From Chloroflexota bacterium (GTDB taxonomy: Bacteria > Chloroflexota > Anaerolineae > Aggregatilineales > UBA2796): 13,687 nt of DNA. The stretch covers positions 1 to 13,687 of the forward strand of contig JAGHYP010000047.1 in assembly GCA_017743585.1 (NCBI GenBank), read 5' to 3'. The position numbers and the translations under genes are program-made. The notes under the pieces were generated by a model, which saw only the letters and a program-made list of their open reading frames with translations, was not told the origin of the DNA and made no database searches. Below, one piece after another: positions 1-7,298 of this stretch (positions within the stretch are counted from its first letter, which is position 1; each line of letters starts with the position of its first letter).

Positions 1-1618
1 GCAGCGGCACTGCCATCTCGGAGCGCGTGAGCGGCAGCAGCGGGTTAAAGTGGTGCGGCACTTCGGATCGTTGCGTATCCAGCGTGATGAACGTGCGCCG
101 CTGCGCAGTAGCCTGCCCGACGATTGAGCTAGAGCCGACCGCCAGCTTGTGCTTGCGCGCCAACAGCTCGCGCCCTACTTCGCCTGTGCTGACGACCAAC
201 ACAGCGTATTCGTTAGCGTCATCCACGAAGAAGATTTGCGCGTGGTAGAGGTTGAAGCGATCGCGAATGGCGTCCACGGCGTATTGAAGCAGCTGATCGA
301 TGTCGCGCAGGCGCGTCGCCTCGCGCCCGATCTCGGCGGCGATCTCGAGGTTGCGCGTGCGCTCGCGCACACGGCTCTCAAGCGTGTTGAGCGTCTCACT
401 GAGCTGCGCTGAGAGGCGGTTGAGCGCTTGCGCCAACTGCCCGATCTCATCTTGGCTGCGCACATCTACGCGGATGCTGAAATCGCCTTGCGCCATTAGC
501 TGCGCTGAGCGGCTCAAGCGGCGCAGCGGACGCACAACCCCTTGCACCACAGCGCCGAAGAGCAGCAGCATGGCTGCGAACAGAAGTCCTGTTCGCAAAA
601 CGAGATCGCGCGCGAGCCCGAGCAGGTTCGTCAGCTCAGTTTCCTGACCGATTTTGCTGATGACCACCAGCCATCGGCTGTTAGCGATATCCGCGTTGGC
701 AGGCGTGCTGATGCTAAAGGTCAGGTAGCTGCGCTCGCCGATCTCTATCAACTCTTGCACAGGCGCTTCAAAGACCTGAGGCGGCAGATCGGGCGCTTGG
801 AAGTTCGGGCTGCCGATCAGGCGCACAGGCGTCTCGGCGGTGCGGCTTGCCACGGCGATCAAATTGCCGCGTTGATCGAGCAGCGCAGCAGTGAACTCGA
901 AGATCGTGTTGCGGTTCGGCTGCAAAATTTCGGTCAGGCTGATCTCAGGGCGCAAGTCGCCGATCAGCGCGCCGACCAAGATATTGCCGCTGTAGATCGG
1001 CGTGCCGAGCTGGAAGGAAAGCCGCGCGCTGCCGCCGCGCACCACAGCTGCTTGGCGCAAGGCATAATCCGAGATGTAGTACCGCCCTTGAGGCAGCGTC
1101 AGAATCTCGTTCAAGTAGGCCTGTCCGCGCTCGCTAGGCGGCGGATTGGACAGGAGGAAGAACGGCGAGACGTCTGTGCCGACGCTGCTCAAGCGGACGT
1201 TCACAATCTGATCGCCGTTTACCCTGACGAAGCGTATGTTGGCGAAAGGCGCTGCTGTCGCTGAGAGTGTATTTGCCACGCGCGATGAGAAGACAATGCG
1301 CTGCGAATTAAGACGTGCTGTGTCGTTCGCGGCGAGCAGACGCGCAAGCTCTGCTAGCTCGGCGCTGGCAGCGAGTTCGCTCAGCGCGCTTTTGGCAGCG
1401 CTGAAGAACTGCTCGAAGCGCCCTGCGATGCGCTCTTGTTCCGCGTTGAAGCCGAGCCGTACGTTATCGCGCACAAAGTTGTTGAGCGCGGGCGCCGCCA
1501 CGAAAGCAAAAATCAATAGAATCGTCATGAGGACCGCCACAAGTGGCAAAAGCAGCTTGGCGGCTACCGAAAGGCGCTGCCAAAGGCGCAGCGGATTGAA
1601 GCTTGGCGTCGTGTTCAT
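1..1618 (-). CDS. Membrane sensor: Cache-like extracytoplasmic domain, HAMP, GAF (3' end cut by window edge)
   Basis: Reading leftward from the ATG at 1618-1616, the frame stays open for 539 codons to the window edge, so the C-terminus is missing. Visible layout: a basic N-terminus, TM1 at about residues 19-43, an extracytoplasmic domain at about 44-338, TM2 at about 340-361, a HAMP domain at about 362-413 (P-L-R-R-L followed by DEIGQLAQALN), a short coiled coil, and a GAF domain from about 430 to the cut (motifs QIFFVDD and SEMAVPL). The extracytoplasmic part resembles double-Cache ligand-binding domains (IRFVRVNGDQIVNVR, then GRYYISDYAL); this is a pattern match by eye. The start codon overlaps the stop of the upstream gene as ATGA, and a GAGGGG ribosome binding site lies 8 bases upstream. 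As the last visible operon gene it is the best place for a kinase or other output domain, but that part lies outside the window. Role inferred: transmembrane receptor. Confidence 0.88.
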   Translation of the reverse strand, partial: MNTTPSFNPLRLWQRLSVAAKLLLPLVAVLMTILLIFAFVAAPALNNFVRDNVRLGFNAEQERIAGRFEQFFSAAKSALSELAASAELAELARLLAANDTARLNSQRIVFSSRVANTLSATAAPFANIRFVRVNGDQIVNVRLSSVGTDVSPFFLLSNPPPSERGQAYLNEILTLPQGRYYISDYALRQAAVVRGGSARLSFQLGTPIYSGNILVGALIGDLRPEISLTEILQPNRNTIFEFTAALLDQRGNLIAVASRTAETPVRLIGSPNFQAPDLPPQVFEAPVQELIEIGERSYLTFSISTPANADIANSRWLVVISKIGQETELTNLLGLARDLVLRTGLLFAAMLLLFGAVVQGVVRPLRRLSRSAQLMAQGDFSIRVDVRSQDEIGQLAQALNRLSAQLSETLNTLESRVRERTRNLEIAAEIGREATRLRDIDQLLQYAVDAIRDRFNLYHAQIFFVDDANEYAVLVVSTGEVGRELLARKHKLAVGSSSIVGQATAQRRTFITLDTQRSEVPHHFNPLLPLTRSEMAVPL

Positions 1619-3843
1619 TCTAATTTCCCCTCATGGCGCTTTTCGGACTCTTGATCAGGTTCTCGATCAGGCTCTAGTAGCGCTTTCATGTCGAGCTGAA
1701 TGAAAGCCTGCGGCAAGCGCAATGCTTGCCCCAGCTCGCGGGCGGCAACCTGAAGCACTTGCTCAACGCGCGTCTGGCGGCTCAGGCGGTCGGAGATGGT
1801 GTTGACAAGGCGTTCGCGCTCAGCCAGCCGCTGCAATCGCTCGAGCAGCCGTGTGTTATCAGCGCTGACGGCAAGGCGCGCTGCCAGCTCACGCGCCAAA
1901 AGCCGCATGTTCTCATTGTACATCGCGCGCGGCACTGTCCACTCAACAGCGCCAAAGCGCTGCCCGCGAAGCTCCACAGGTAAGGCAAAAGTCACTGTCT
2001 CTTCGTCGATCCGCTCCTGTAATTCGCCTGAGTAGTAAGCGCGCAGCTGCAATTCGCTCCATTGCGAGTCGTGTTCGGGCGCTGTGAAGCCGCGACGCGG
2101 CATGGCGCGCCGCCGCGCCACTTCGTAGCCGCGCCACACCTCGCCCAGCGCGCGCTGATTCAGGCTCTCGATCTCAGCGAGGCGCGCTTGCAATTCCTCG
2201 AAGAGCTGCGCATTGGTGATGACCACTGCGATTTGATCGGCAATGGCTTGGAAGAGCGCAATCTCGGCATCGCCGAAGGTCTCGGCGCGGTTGCTGTGCA
2301 GGTCCAGCACGCCGAACAGACCTTCACGCAGAGGCAAGGGCAGGGCAAGCTCGGCGCGCGTGCGCGGTAACAGCTCGTTAGGCGCGCTCTCGTCGAAGAG
2401 CTGCAGCACTGGCTGCCCGCTTTGGACGGCGCGCCCGATCACAGTGCGTTGTGAGGCGCGGATGCGGTAGCCGCGCGACAAAGGCGGATCGCCGTGTTGC
2501 GCCTTCGCCACGCGTAACAGAAGCGTCTGAGAGGGCGCGTCAAGCGAGAAGATGTGTACGTGGTCAATTTCGGCAAAGGTCTGGCAGATCAGCTCGGCCA
2601 CGCGTTGTAGCAAGCTCTCAGTGTCGCGCAGGCTGAAGAGCTGCCGTCCGATGGCGCGCATTAGTTCGACCTCGCGCGTGCGCTGCGCAAGGCGCTCTTC
2701 AAGCGCCTGCGTATCTTGGCGCGAAAGGCTGCCTAGCGCAGGTAAGGCCGAGGCGAGCGTGCCGATCTCATCAGTTTGTTGGATAGATAATTCAGGAATG
2801 TCGCGCCTCTGCGCCGCTCTTTGCGCAGCCTGGATGATACGGCGCAGCGGGCGCGTCACTGACCAATCGAGGTACAGTGCGAGGAGCGCGATCGCGCCCA
2901 ACACTGCCGCGCCTAGCGCGCCGAACTCAACTAGAAAGCGACCCGCTTCGTCAGCGCGCGCTGCTAACAACACCTGTGCCTCGGCCACGAGAATGCGATC
3001 CATGCCATACACTGGCACAGCAAAGCCGCGCACAAGGCGATTGGTGACAGGGCTGACGTAGTTGATCGGCGCTGTAAATGGCTGAGCGGCCAGGCGCTGC
3101 GCACGCGCGCGCTGCTCATAAGATTGCCCAGCGACTGCTTCGCTGATGGTGTCAATTTGTCCGTCAGATCGGATCAAGTAAAAGCCGATGACGCCCGCTG
3201 GCACATTCAAAGGGCGCAGCGCCGTCAGGATGCTGGGTTGAGCGGGCGTGCTCCTGCCCGTTGGGTCAACGCTCAGGACGAGGTAGCCAATCGGACGACC
3301 GCTGCGGCGGACAATTGCGGCGAAGTCAATCTCAAAATCGTTGCCGCGGCGCGCAATTGCGCTTGTGAACACGCCGTTGAAGGTCAGGTTACGCTGAAGC
3401 GATTTGAAGTATTCTTGCTCGGTCTCGTCCAGTTGCGGCTGAGTTGGCACAGCGACCAAGGTGCGCCCGCCAATCGCGACAAAGCGCACCTGCCGATAGC
3501 CGGGATGGTTATCGAGCATGTTCTGAAAAGCGCGCTCCAGCTGCCGCTGCGCTGCGTATGTGTTGCCGCTGCCTGCCGCCAAAAGCGCATAGGCATCTTG
3601 CAGGGCTGGATCATCCAAAAGACCGCGCAAATTGGCGGTGATGGCACTAATCACGGCTTGCAAAATCGTGCTGCGCTCTCGGACGAGCGATTCGACCAGC
3701 ACATCGCTGATGGGTTGCACATCGCGCACGTACCGCCCGACTGCAAAGATCGCCAAGCCGATGACGAGCATCGCTACGATCAGCAAGCCGCCTAAAAGTT
3801 TCCAGCGCAAGGGCAGCGAGAAAAGAAGATGCACGGGCTTCAT
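1615..3843 (-). CDS. Membrane sensor protein: extracytoplasmic domain, HAMP, GAF and C-terminal half-GAF module
   Basis: The 742-residue protein has TM1 at about 14-36, an extracytoplasmic domain at about 37-303 (likely Cache-type; an RRSGRPIGYLVLSVDP stretch fits), TM2 at about 304-326, a HAMP segment at about 327-380 (TRPLRR, then TDEIGTLASALP) and a GAF domain at about 405-550 (HVHIFSL, ELALPLPLREGLFGVLDL, ADQIAVVITNAQL). Then come a coiled-coil linker with the operon's shared signature LNQRALGEVWRGY (561-573), a shortened GAF-like block (about 600-670) and a final piece resembling the first helix and strand of a GAF (about 675-717). No DHp, HATPase, GGDEF or methyl-accepting region is visible. 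The tail is acidic and contains a four-residue duplication (EPDR/EPDQ). The start overlaps the previous stop as ATGA at 3840-3843, with AGGAG 7 bases upstream, so translational coupling is likely. It pairs structurally with the next gene downstream, which has the same Cache-HAMP-GAF plan. Confidence 0.9.
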   Translation of the reverse strand: MKPVHLLFSLPLRWKLLGGLLIVAMLVIGLAIFAVGRYVRDVQPISDVLVESLVRERSTILQAVISAITANLRGLLDDPALQDAYALLAAGSGNTYAAQRQLERAFQNMLDNHPGYRQVRFVAIGGRTLVAVPTQPQLDETEQEYFKSLQRNLTFNGVFTSAIARRGNDFEIDFAAIVRRSGRPIGYLVLSVDPTGRSTPAQPSILTALRPLNVPAGVIGFYLIRSDGQIDTISEAVAGQSYEQRARAQRLAAQPFTAPINYVSPVTNRLVRGFAVPVYGMDRILVAEAQVLLAARADEAGRFLVEFGALGAAVLGAIALLALYLDWSVTRPLRRIIQAAQRAAQRRDIPELSIQQTDEIGTLASALPALGSLSRQDTQALEERLAQRTREVELMRAIGRQLFSLRDTESLLQRVAELICQTFAEIDHVHIFSLDAPSQTLLLRVAKAQHGDPPLSRGYRIRASQRTVIGRAVQSGQPVLQLFDESAPNELLPRTRAELALPLPLREGLFGVLDLHSNRAETFGDAEIALFQAIADQIAVVITNAQLFEELQARLAEIESLNQRALGEVWRGYEVARRRAMPRRGFTAPEHDSQWSELQLRAYYSGELQERIDEETVTFALPVELRGQRFGAVEWTVPRAMYNENMRLLARELAARLAVSADNTRLLERLQRLAERERLVNTISDRLSRQTRVEQVLQVAARELGQALRLPQAFIQLDMKALLEPDREPDQESEKRHEGKLE
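1649..1672 (-). repeat. Two-copy 12-bp tandem duplication in the 3' end of a sensor gene
   Basis: Two adjacent 12-base units (1649-1660 and 1661-1672) match at 10 of 12 positions and encode EPDR and EPDQ near the C-terminus of the 742-residue sensor. The unit length keeps the frame. It looks like a small slippage duplication in an unstructured acidic tail. Confidence 0.55.
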
Positions 3844-5558
3844 GAGTCCGCTCCTGCCTCAGGGCGTCCGTCGCTCAGGGACGCATTGGGTGCGGGGCTA
3901 GGCGGCAAGCCGAGCCGGACACTGGTCTGCATAGCGCCAAGCGCCTGCTGGAAAGCGTCCACTGCCGTGGCTACCAGTGTATCCACGTCGCTTTTCGCTT
4001 GCAGAAGCGTCGCCACCCGATTGGCGACCTGCTCGCGCATGATCGCAGTCTGCGCCTGATCGTAAAGCCGCAGGTTATCCAGTGAGAGCGCGAGCCGCTG
4101 CACGATGGCGCGCGCCAGCTCAAGGCTGCGCTCATCCCAGAGCTGGCCATCGGGCGCGCGAAATTCCATGACGCCAAGCGCCTGCCCGCGCGAGACAATC
4201 GGCACGACGAGGTATTGCGCGCCTTCGCGCATCTCCACGTAAGGCGCGTAGCCATGCGTGCCGCGCGCAAGCGGACGGATAGGTCGCTTGCTAGGCGTGA
4301 TCACGTTGCCGTCCCATTCAAGGCTGATTGCTTTCTCCGAGCGACTTTGCAAGTAGAGCTGCCAAGCGCGCCCGCTCACTTCTTGGTTCAGGCGTTCGAT
4401 CTCGCGGTTAGCAATCCGCACCTGCTCGATCAGGTCTTGCTGAGTGCGATTCGCTAGCTGCAACGCCGCTTGCAAGCGGACGTTGCGAATGGCGAGCGCC
4501 AATTGAGTCGCCAAAGTCTCCAGCGCTTCGATCTCGCGCGGCAAGAAAGCGCTATCGCTAGCGCTTTGCAAGTCCAGCGCGCCGATTGACTCATCGCCAA
4601 CGCGCAGCGGCACGACCAATTCAGCGCGCGCCGCCGGCACAAGCTCAGCGCGGCGCGCCGCTAGAGACTCCGCGGTGATGTGTTGCGTTTTTCCTGTGCG
4701 CACTGCCTCGGCAATCGCGCTTGGGCTGTCCGGCGGCAGGCGCAGCTGCACGCCTGCGCTGCCTGTGCTGGCAGCAAGGCTCAGCACGCCGCTGCGCTCT
4801 TCCACAAGGAAGATTCGGACGTGATCGTAGCCCAGTTTTTCGTGCAGCAGGGTAACGGTCTCGTTTAACAGCGCCTCAACCGTAGCGCCTTTGCCGACAA
4901 GGCGACTGAGCGCTACGACCCCGCGCAGCTCGCTCTCTAAATTCAAGGTGGTCCGCAGCAGGCTGCGCAGGCTACCGCTGAAGACGTAGAGCATGATGCC
5001 TGAGACTGCGAAGACGGCGAAAACGAACGGAAGGTAGGCAGGCGTTGGCTCCGTTGGCGGATAATTGAGAATGCCGAGGGCGATAGCAAGCGCTTGCGTC
5101 AAAATTGCGGCAAGCACTGTCGCCGTCACGATCAGCGTGCCTGTGCGCCCCATCAGGACGCCCGCCGCCACAATTGGCACAGCGTAGCCCAGAAGCACGC
5201 GGCCCTGCATCGTGTTCTCGCCGACCAAGAAGTTCAGCAAGATCATCGCAAGCAGCACACCGGTCACGAACACAGTCCGCGCTGCATTCAACGCGCCGCG
5301 CTGCAGCAAAAATAGCGTCAGTCCACATATCACCAGAACGATAGGCAGGAAAAGCGAGGGGCCGGCACTGACCAGCGAGCCTAACACAATGACTCTGAAA
5401 GCATCGTATTGCCCGCGCCCCGAAAGTAAGGAAATGCATACTACGAGGACAACAAATAGCAAAATAATCAAGCCAACTGCGTACAAAACGCGCGCTTGCT
5501 GATTGTCAAATACATTTGCGAATGTGCGCCGCAGACGAAGGAGACTCACCAAGCTCAT
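3840..5558 (-). CDS. Polytopic membrane GAF sensor (paralogue 3 of the tandem set)
   Basis: The 572-residue protein begins with an integral membrane half with about six hydrophobic segments (roughly 23-46, 54-85, 91-115, 120-140, 142-163, 172-195). This resembles the MASE-type sensor modules of signalling proteins in layout only. A coiled coil and a GAF domain follow at about 208-360 (YDHVRIFLVEE, AELVVPLRVGDESIGALDLQS, TQLALAIRNVRL). The linker signature LNQEVSGRAWQLY (390-402) precedes a shortened GAF-like block at about 445-505 (YLVVPIVSRGQALGVMEF, VQRLALSLDNLRLY) and a terminal half-GAF at about 508-550. No enzymatic output domain is seen and no bilin-type Cys motif. The start ATG has GGAGG about 8 bases upstream and an 18-base gap from the previous gene; its stop overlaps the next start (ATGA). 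Length and layout match its two neighbours to the right, so it is probably a tandem duplicate. Signal and partner are unknown. Confidence 0.9.
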   Translation of the reverse strand: MSLVSLLRLRRTFANVFDNQQARVLYAVGLIILLFVVLVVCISLLSGRGQYDAFRVIVLGSLVSAGPSLFLPIVLVICGLTLFLLQRGALNAARTVFVTGVLLAMILLNFLVGENTMQGRVLLGYAVPIVAAGVLMGRTGTLIVTATVLAAILTQALAIALGILNYPPTEPTPAYLPFVFAVFAVSGIMLYVFSGSLRSLLRTTLNLESELRGVVALSRLVGKGATVEALLNETVTLLHEKLGYDHVRIFLVEERSGVLSLAASTGSAGVQLRLPPDSPSAIAEAVRTGKTQHITAESLAARRAELVPAARAELVVPLRVGDESIGALDLQSASDSAFLPREIEALETLATQLALAIRNVRLQAALQLANRTQQDLIEQVRIANREIERLNQEVSGRAWQLYLQSRSEKAISLEWDGNVITPSKRPIRPLARGTHGYAPYVEMREGAQYLVVPIVSRGQALGVMEFRAPDGQLWDERSLELARAIVQRLALSLDNLRLYDQAQTAIMREQVANRVATLLQAKSDVDTLVATAVDAFQQALGAMQTSVRLGLPPSPAPNASLSDGRPEAGADS

Positions 5559-5576
5559 CGTTCTATCCTCCGCTCA

Positions 5577-7286
5577 TCACGTGCCGTCGGTTGCAGGCCC
5601 TGCGCCGTCTTCCATGATGCCGATGTATATTGAGGCTTGCACAGCACCCAAAGCACGGCTGAGCTCTTGCAACGTGGCGCGCGCCAAGCCGTCAATATCG
5701 TTGATCGCCTGAAGATTGGTGCTGATCGCGTTCACTTCCAACTCGCGCCGTGCCAATTCCTGCGCTTGCTCAAAGAGCCGCGCGTTGTCAATGCTCAGGG
5801 CAAGGCGCTGCGCCAGCGCTTGGAGCACCTCCAAGGTCTCAGTTCGGCGCGTGGCACTGCCCAGCTCAACTTCAATGGCGCCGATGCTCCGCCCGCGCAG
5901 CTCAATAGGCACTGCCACCAGTTGACGGTTGGCAGCGGTCATCGCCAACACAGGGCGGCGATGCAGGGCAGCTTGCTCCAGCGCAGGCGTCCAGCTTGTA
6001 TCGCGCTGCATTCGGCTCTCGCTAAGCGTGTAGCCAACGGTTTGCAGACTGCGCGCCTTGAGGTAATCCTCCCACGCCTGGCCGGTCAAGCGCTGATTCA
6101 GGCGGCGCGCTTCGGCCAAGTTGATCTCTGTTTCAAACAACATGCGGCGCGTATCGCTCAGCGCCGTGCGATAGCTTTCAGCTTGCTGCGCGCTGAAAGC
6201 GGCTGCGCCAACTTGCGCCGCTAGGATGCTCAAACTCTCAATCACTTCCTTCGGGAAAGCGTTCGGGCGCACGCTCTGGATATCAAGGGCCCCCAGCACC
6301 TGATCTTCCACGATCAGCGGCAAGGCGATCTCGGATCGCGCGTCGGGCGGCGGCTCATCGTCGCGCCGCTTGCCGCTCTCCTCGCGGATGTCCACCACAA
6401 CTGGCTCGCCGCTCTGCAAGGCGCGCCCGACGGCGCCTTGCGAGGTGAGCGCCACGCGATAGCCGCGCCGCAACATCATTTCGCTTGCCTCGCCCGTGCC
6501 GGCGACCAAGTTGGCGTAGCGGCGCTCGGCATCGACGAGGAAAATTTGCACACGGTAGAAGCCAAAACGGTCGCGGATGTAGTTGGCGAGGCGCTGCATC
6601 AGCTCAGATGACGTGGCAGCGGTCACTGCTAATTGCGCTACCTCAGCGCTCGCGTGCAGCTGCCCTAGCAGGCGGTTAGCGCTCTGCAGGCTGCGCCGCA
6701 GCTCATGTGCGCACGCCGCGCATAAGGCGCCGAGTCCGCCCAAGAGCGCTTGGACGATCAGCGTTTGGAGCGGCACATGATCGGGCGCAATGCTGACCAA
6801 GCCCGAGAACGGCAAAGCTTGGTCACGCTGCCAGGTGCCGACCAAGCCGACCCAGATGATCTCCAGCGCAGTCAGCGTCAGGACGCCCCTCCAAGACCAG
6901 ACCAAGCTGCCGTACAGCAGTGGCGCGAGCAGCACCAACAGATTGCTGGCGCCGACGCCGCTCAGGAAGGCGACGAGCGCGGCAGAGAGCGCCAAGAAGG
7001 TCAGCATGGATAGCGTAGCTGCCCGCAGCTGCCCTGAATGCACTAGGCCGATGATGGTCAATTGGATGAGCAGCGCCGCCATGGATAGCGTCAGCGCGCT
7101 GTTGCTCGCCGCGCTTCGATCGCTGAGCGCGAAGATAGCGATGAAGGCAATCAGAGCCGCGGCCGCCAACAGCACGCCGAGCGACAAAGTGATGCGAGCG
7201 CGCAACTGCTCAAGGTTGCTGGCGTACCAAAAGCGCGGCCGGAACAGCAAGTTGAACAGCTCAGCTAAGATCATCCGCGGCAACAT
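5577..7286 (-). CDS. Polytopic membrane GAF sensor with membrane-edge CxxCxH (paralogue 2)
   Basis: The 569-residue protein has about six hydrophobic segments (roughly 32-54, 62-82, 90-111, 114-132, 135-152, 170-192), then a GAF domain at about 213-365 (FYRVQIFLVD, RSEIALPLIVEDQVLGALDIQS). The linker LNQRLTGQAWEDYL (396-409) leads into a shortened GAF-like block at about 410-505 (VAVPIELRGRSIGAIEVE, AQRLALSIDNARLFEQAQ). A terminal half-GAF follows at about 512-556. At the inner end of the last membrane helix sits CAACAH (C189, C192, H194), not present in the other two paralogues; it is not the haem c motif CxxCH. No kinase or cyclase domain is visible. The start ATG has GAGGAG about 8 bases upstream, which overlaps the upstream gene's stop region (12-base gap). 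Inferred role: membrane signal input acting with the co-transcribed receiver protein. Confidence 0.9.
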   Translation of the reverse strand: MLPRMILAELFNLLFRPRFWYASNLEQLRARITLSLGVLLAAAALIAFIAIFALSDRSAASNSALTLSMAALLIQLTIIGLVHSGQLRAATLSMLTFLALSAALVAFLSGVGASNLLVLLAPLLYGSLVWSWRGVLTLTALEIIWVGLVGTWQRDQALPFSGLVSIAPDHVPLQTLIVQALLGGLGALCAACAHELRRSLQSANRLLGQLHASAEVAQLAVTAATSSELMQRLANYIRDRFGFYRVQIFLVDAERRYANLVAGTGEASEMMLRRGYRVALTSQGAVGRALQSGEPVVVDIREESGKRRDDEPPPDARSEIALPLIVEDQVLGALDIQSVRPNAFPKEVIESLSILAAQVGAAAFSAQQAESYRTALSDTRRMLFETEINLAEARRLNQRLTGQAWEDYLKARSLQTVGYTLSESRMQRDTSWTPALEQAALHRRPVLAMTAANRQLVAVPIELRGRSIGAIEVELGSATRRTETLEVLQALAQRLALSIDNARLFEQAQELARRELEVNAISTNLQAINDIDGLARATLQELSRALGAVQASIYIGIMEDGAGPATDGT

Positions 7287-7298
7287 AGCGCGCTCCTC

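Noticed and set aside
257..264. GCGATCGC octamers (also at 2888-2895 and 9747-9754), like the HIP1 repeat of cyanobacteria
   Set aside because: Only about three copies were noticed, all inside coding sequence of GC-rich DNA. This is too few for a HIP1-type genome signature, and the other evidence does not point to cyanobacteria.
542..1264. 240-residue open frame on the plus strand
   Set aside because: It lies wholly antisense to the HAMP/GAF sensor read from 1618. Its composition is the Arg/Ala/Gln-rich pattern expected of a shadow frame in GC-rich DNA, and no domain is recognisable.
3124..3795. 223-residue open frame on the plus strand
   Set aside because: Antisense to the N-terminal half of the 742-residue sensor; shadow composition and no ribosome site of note.
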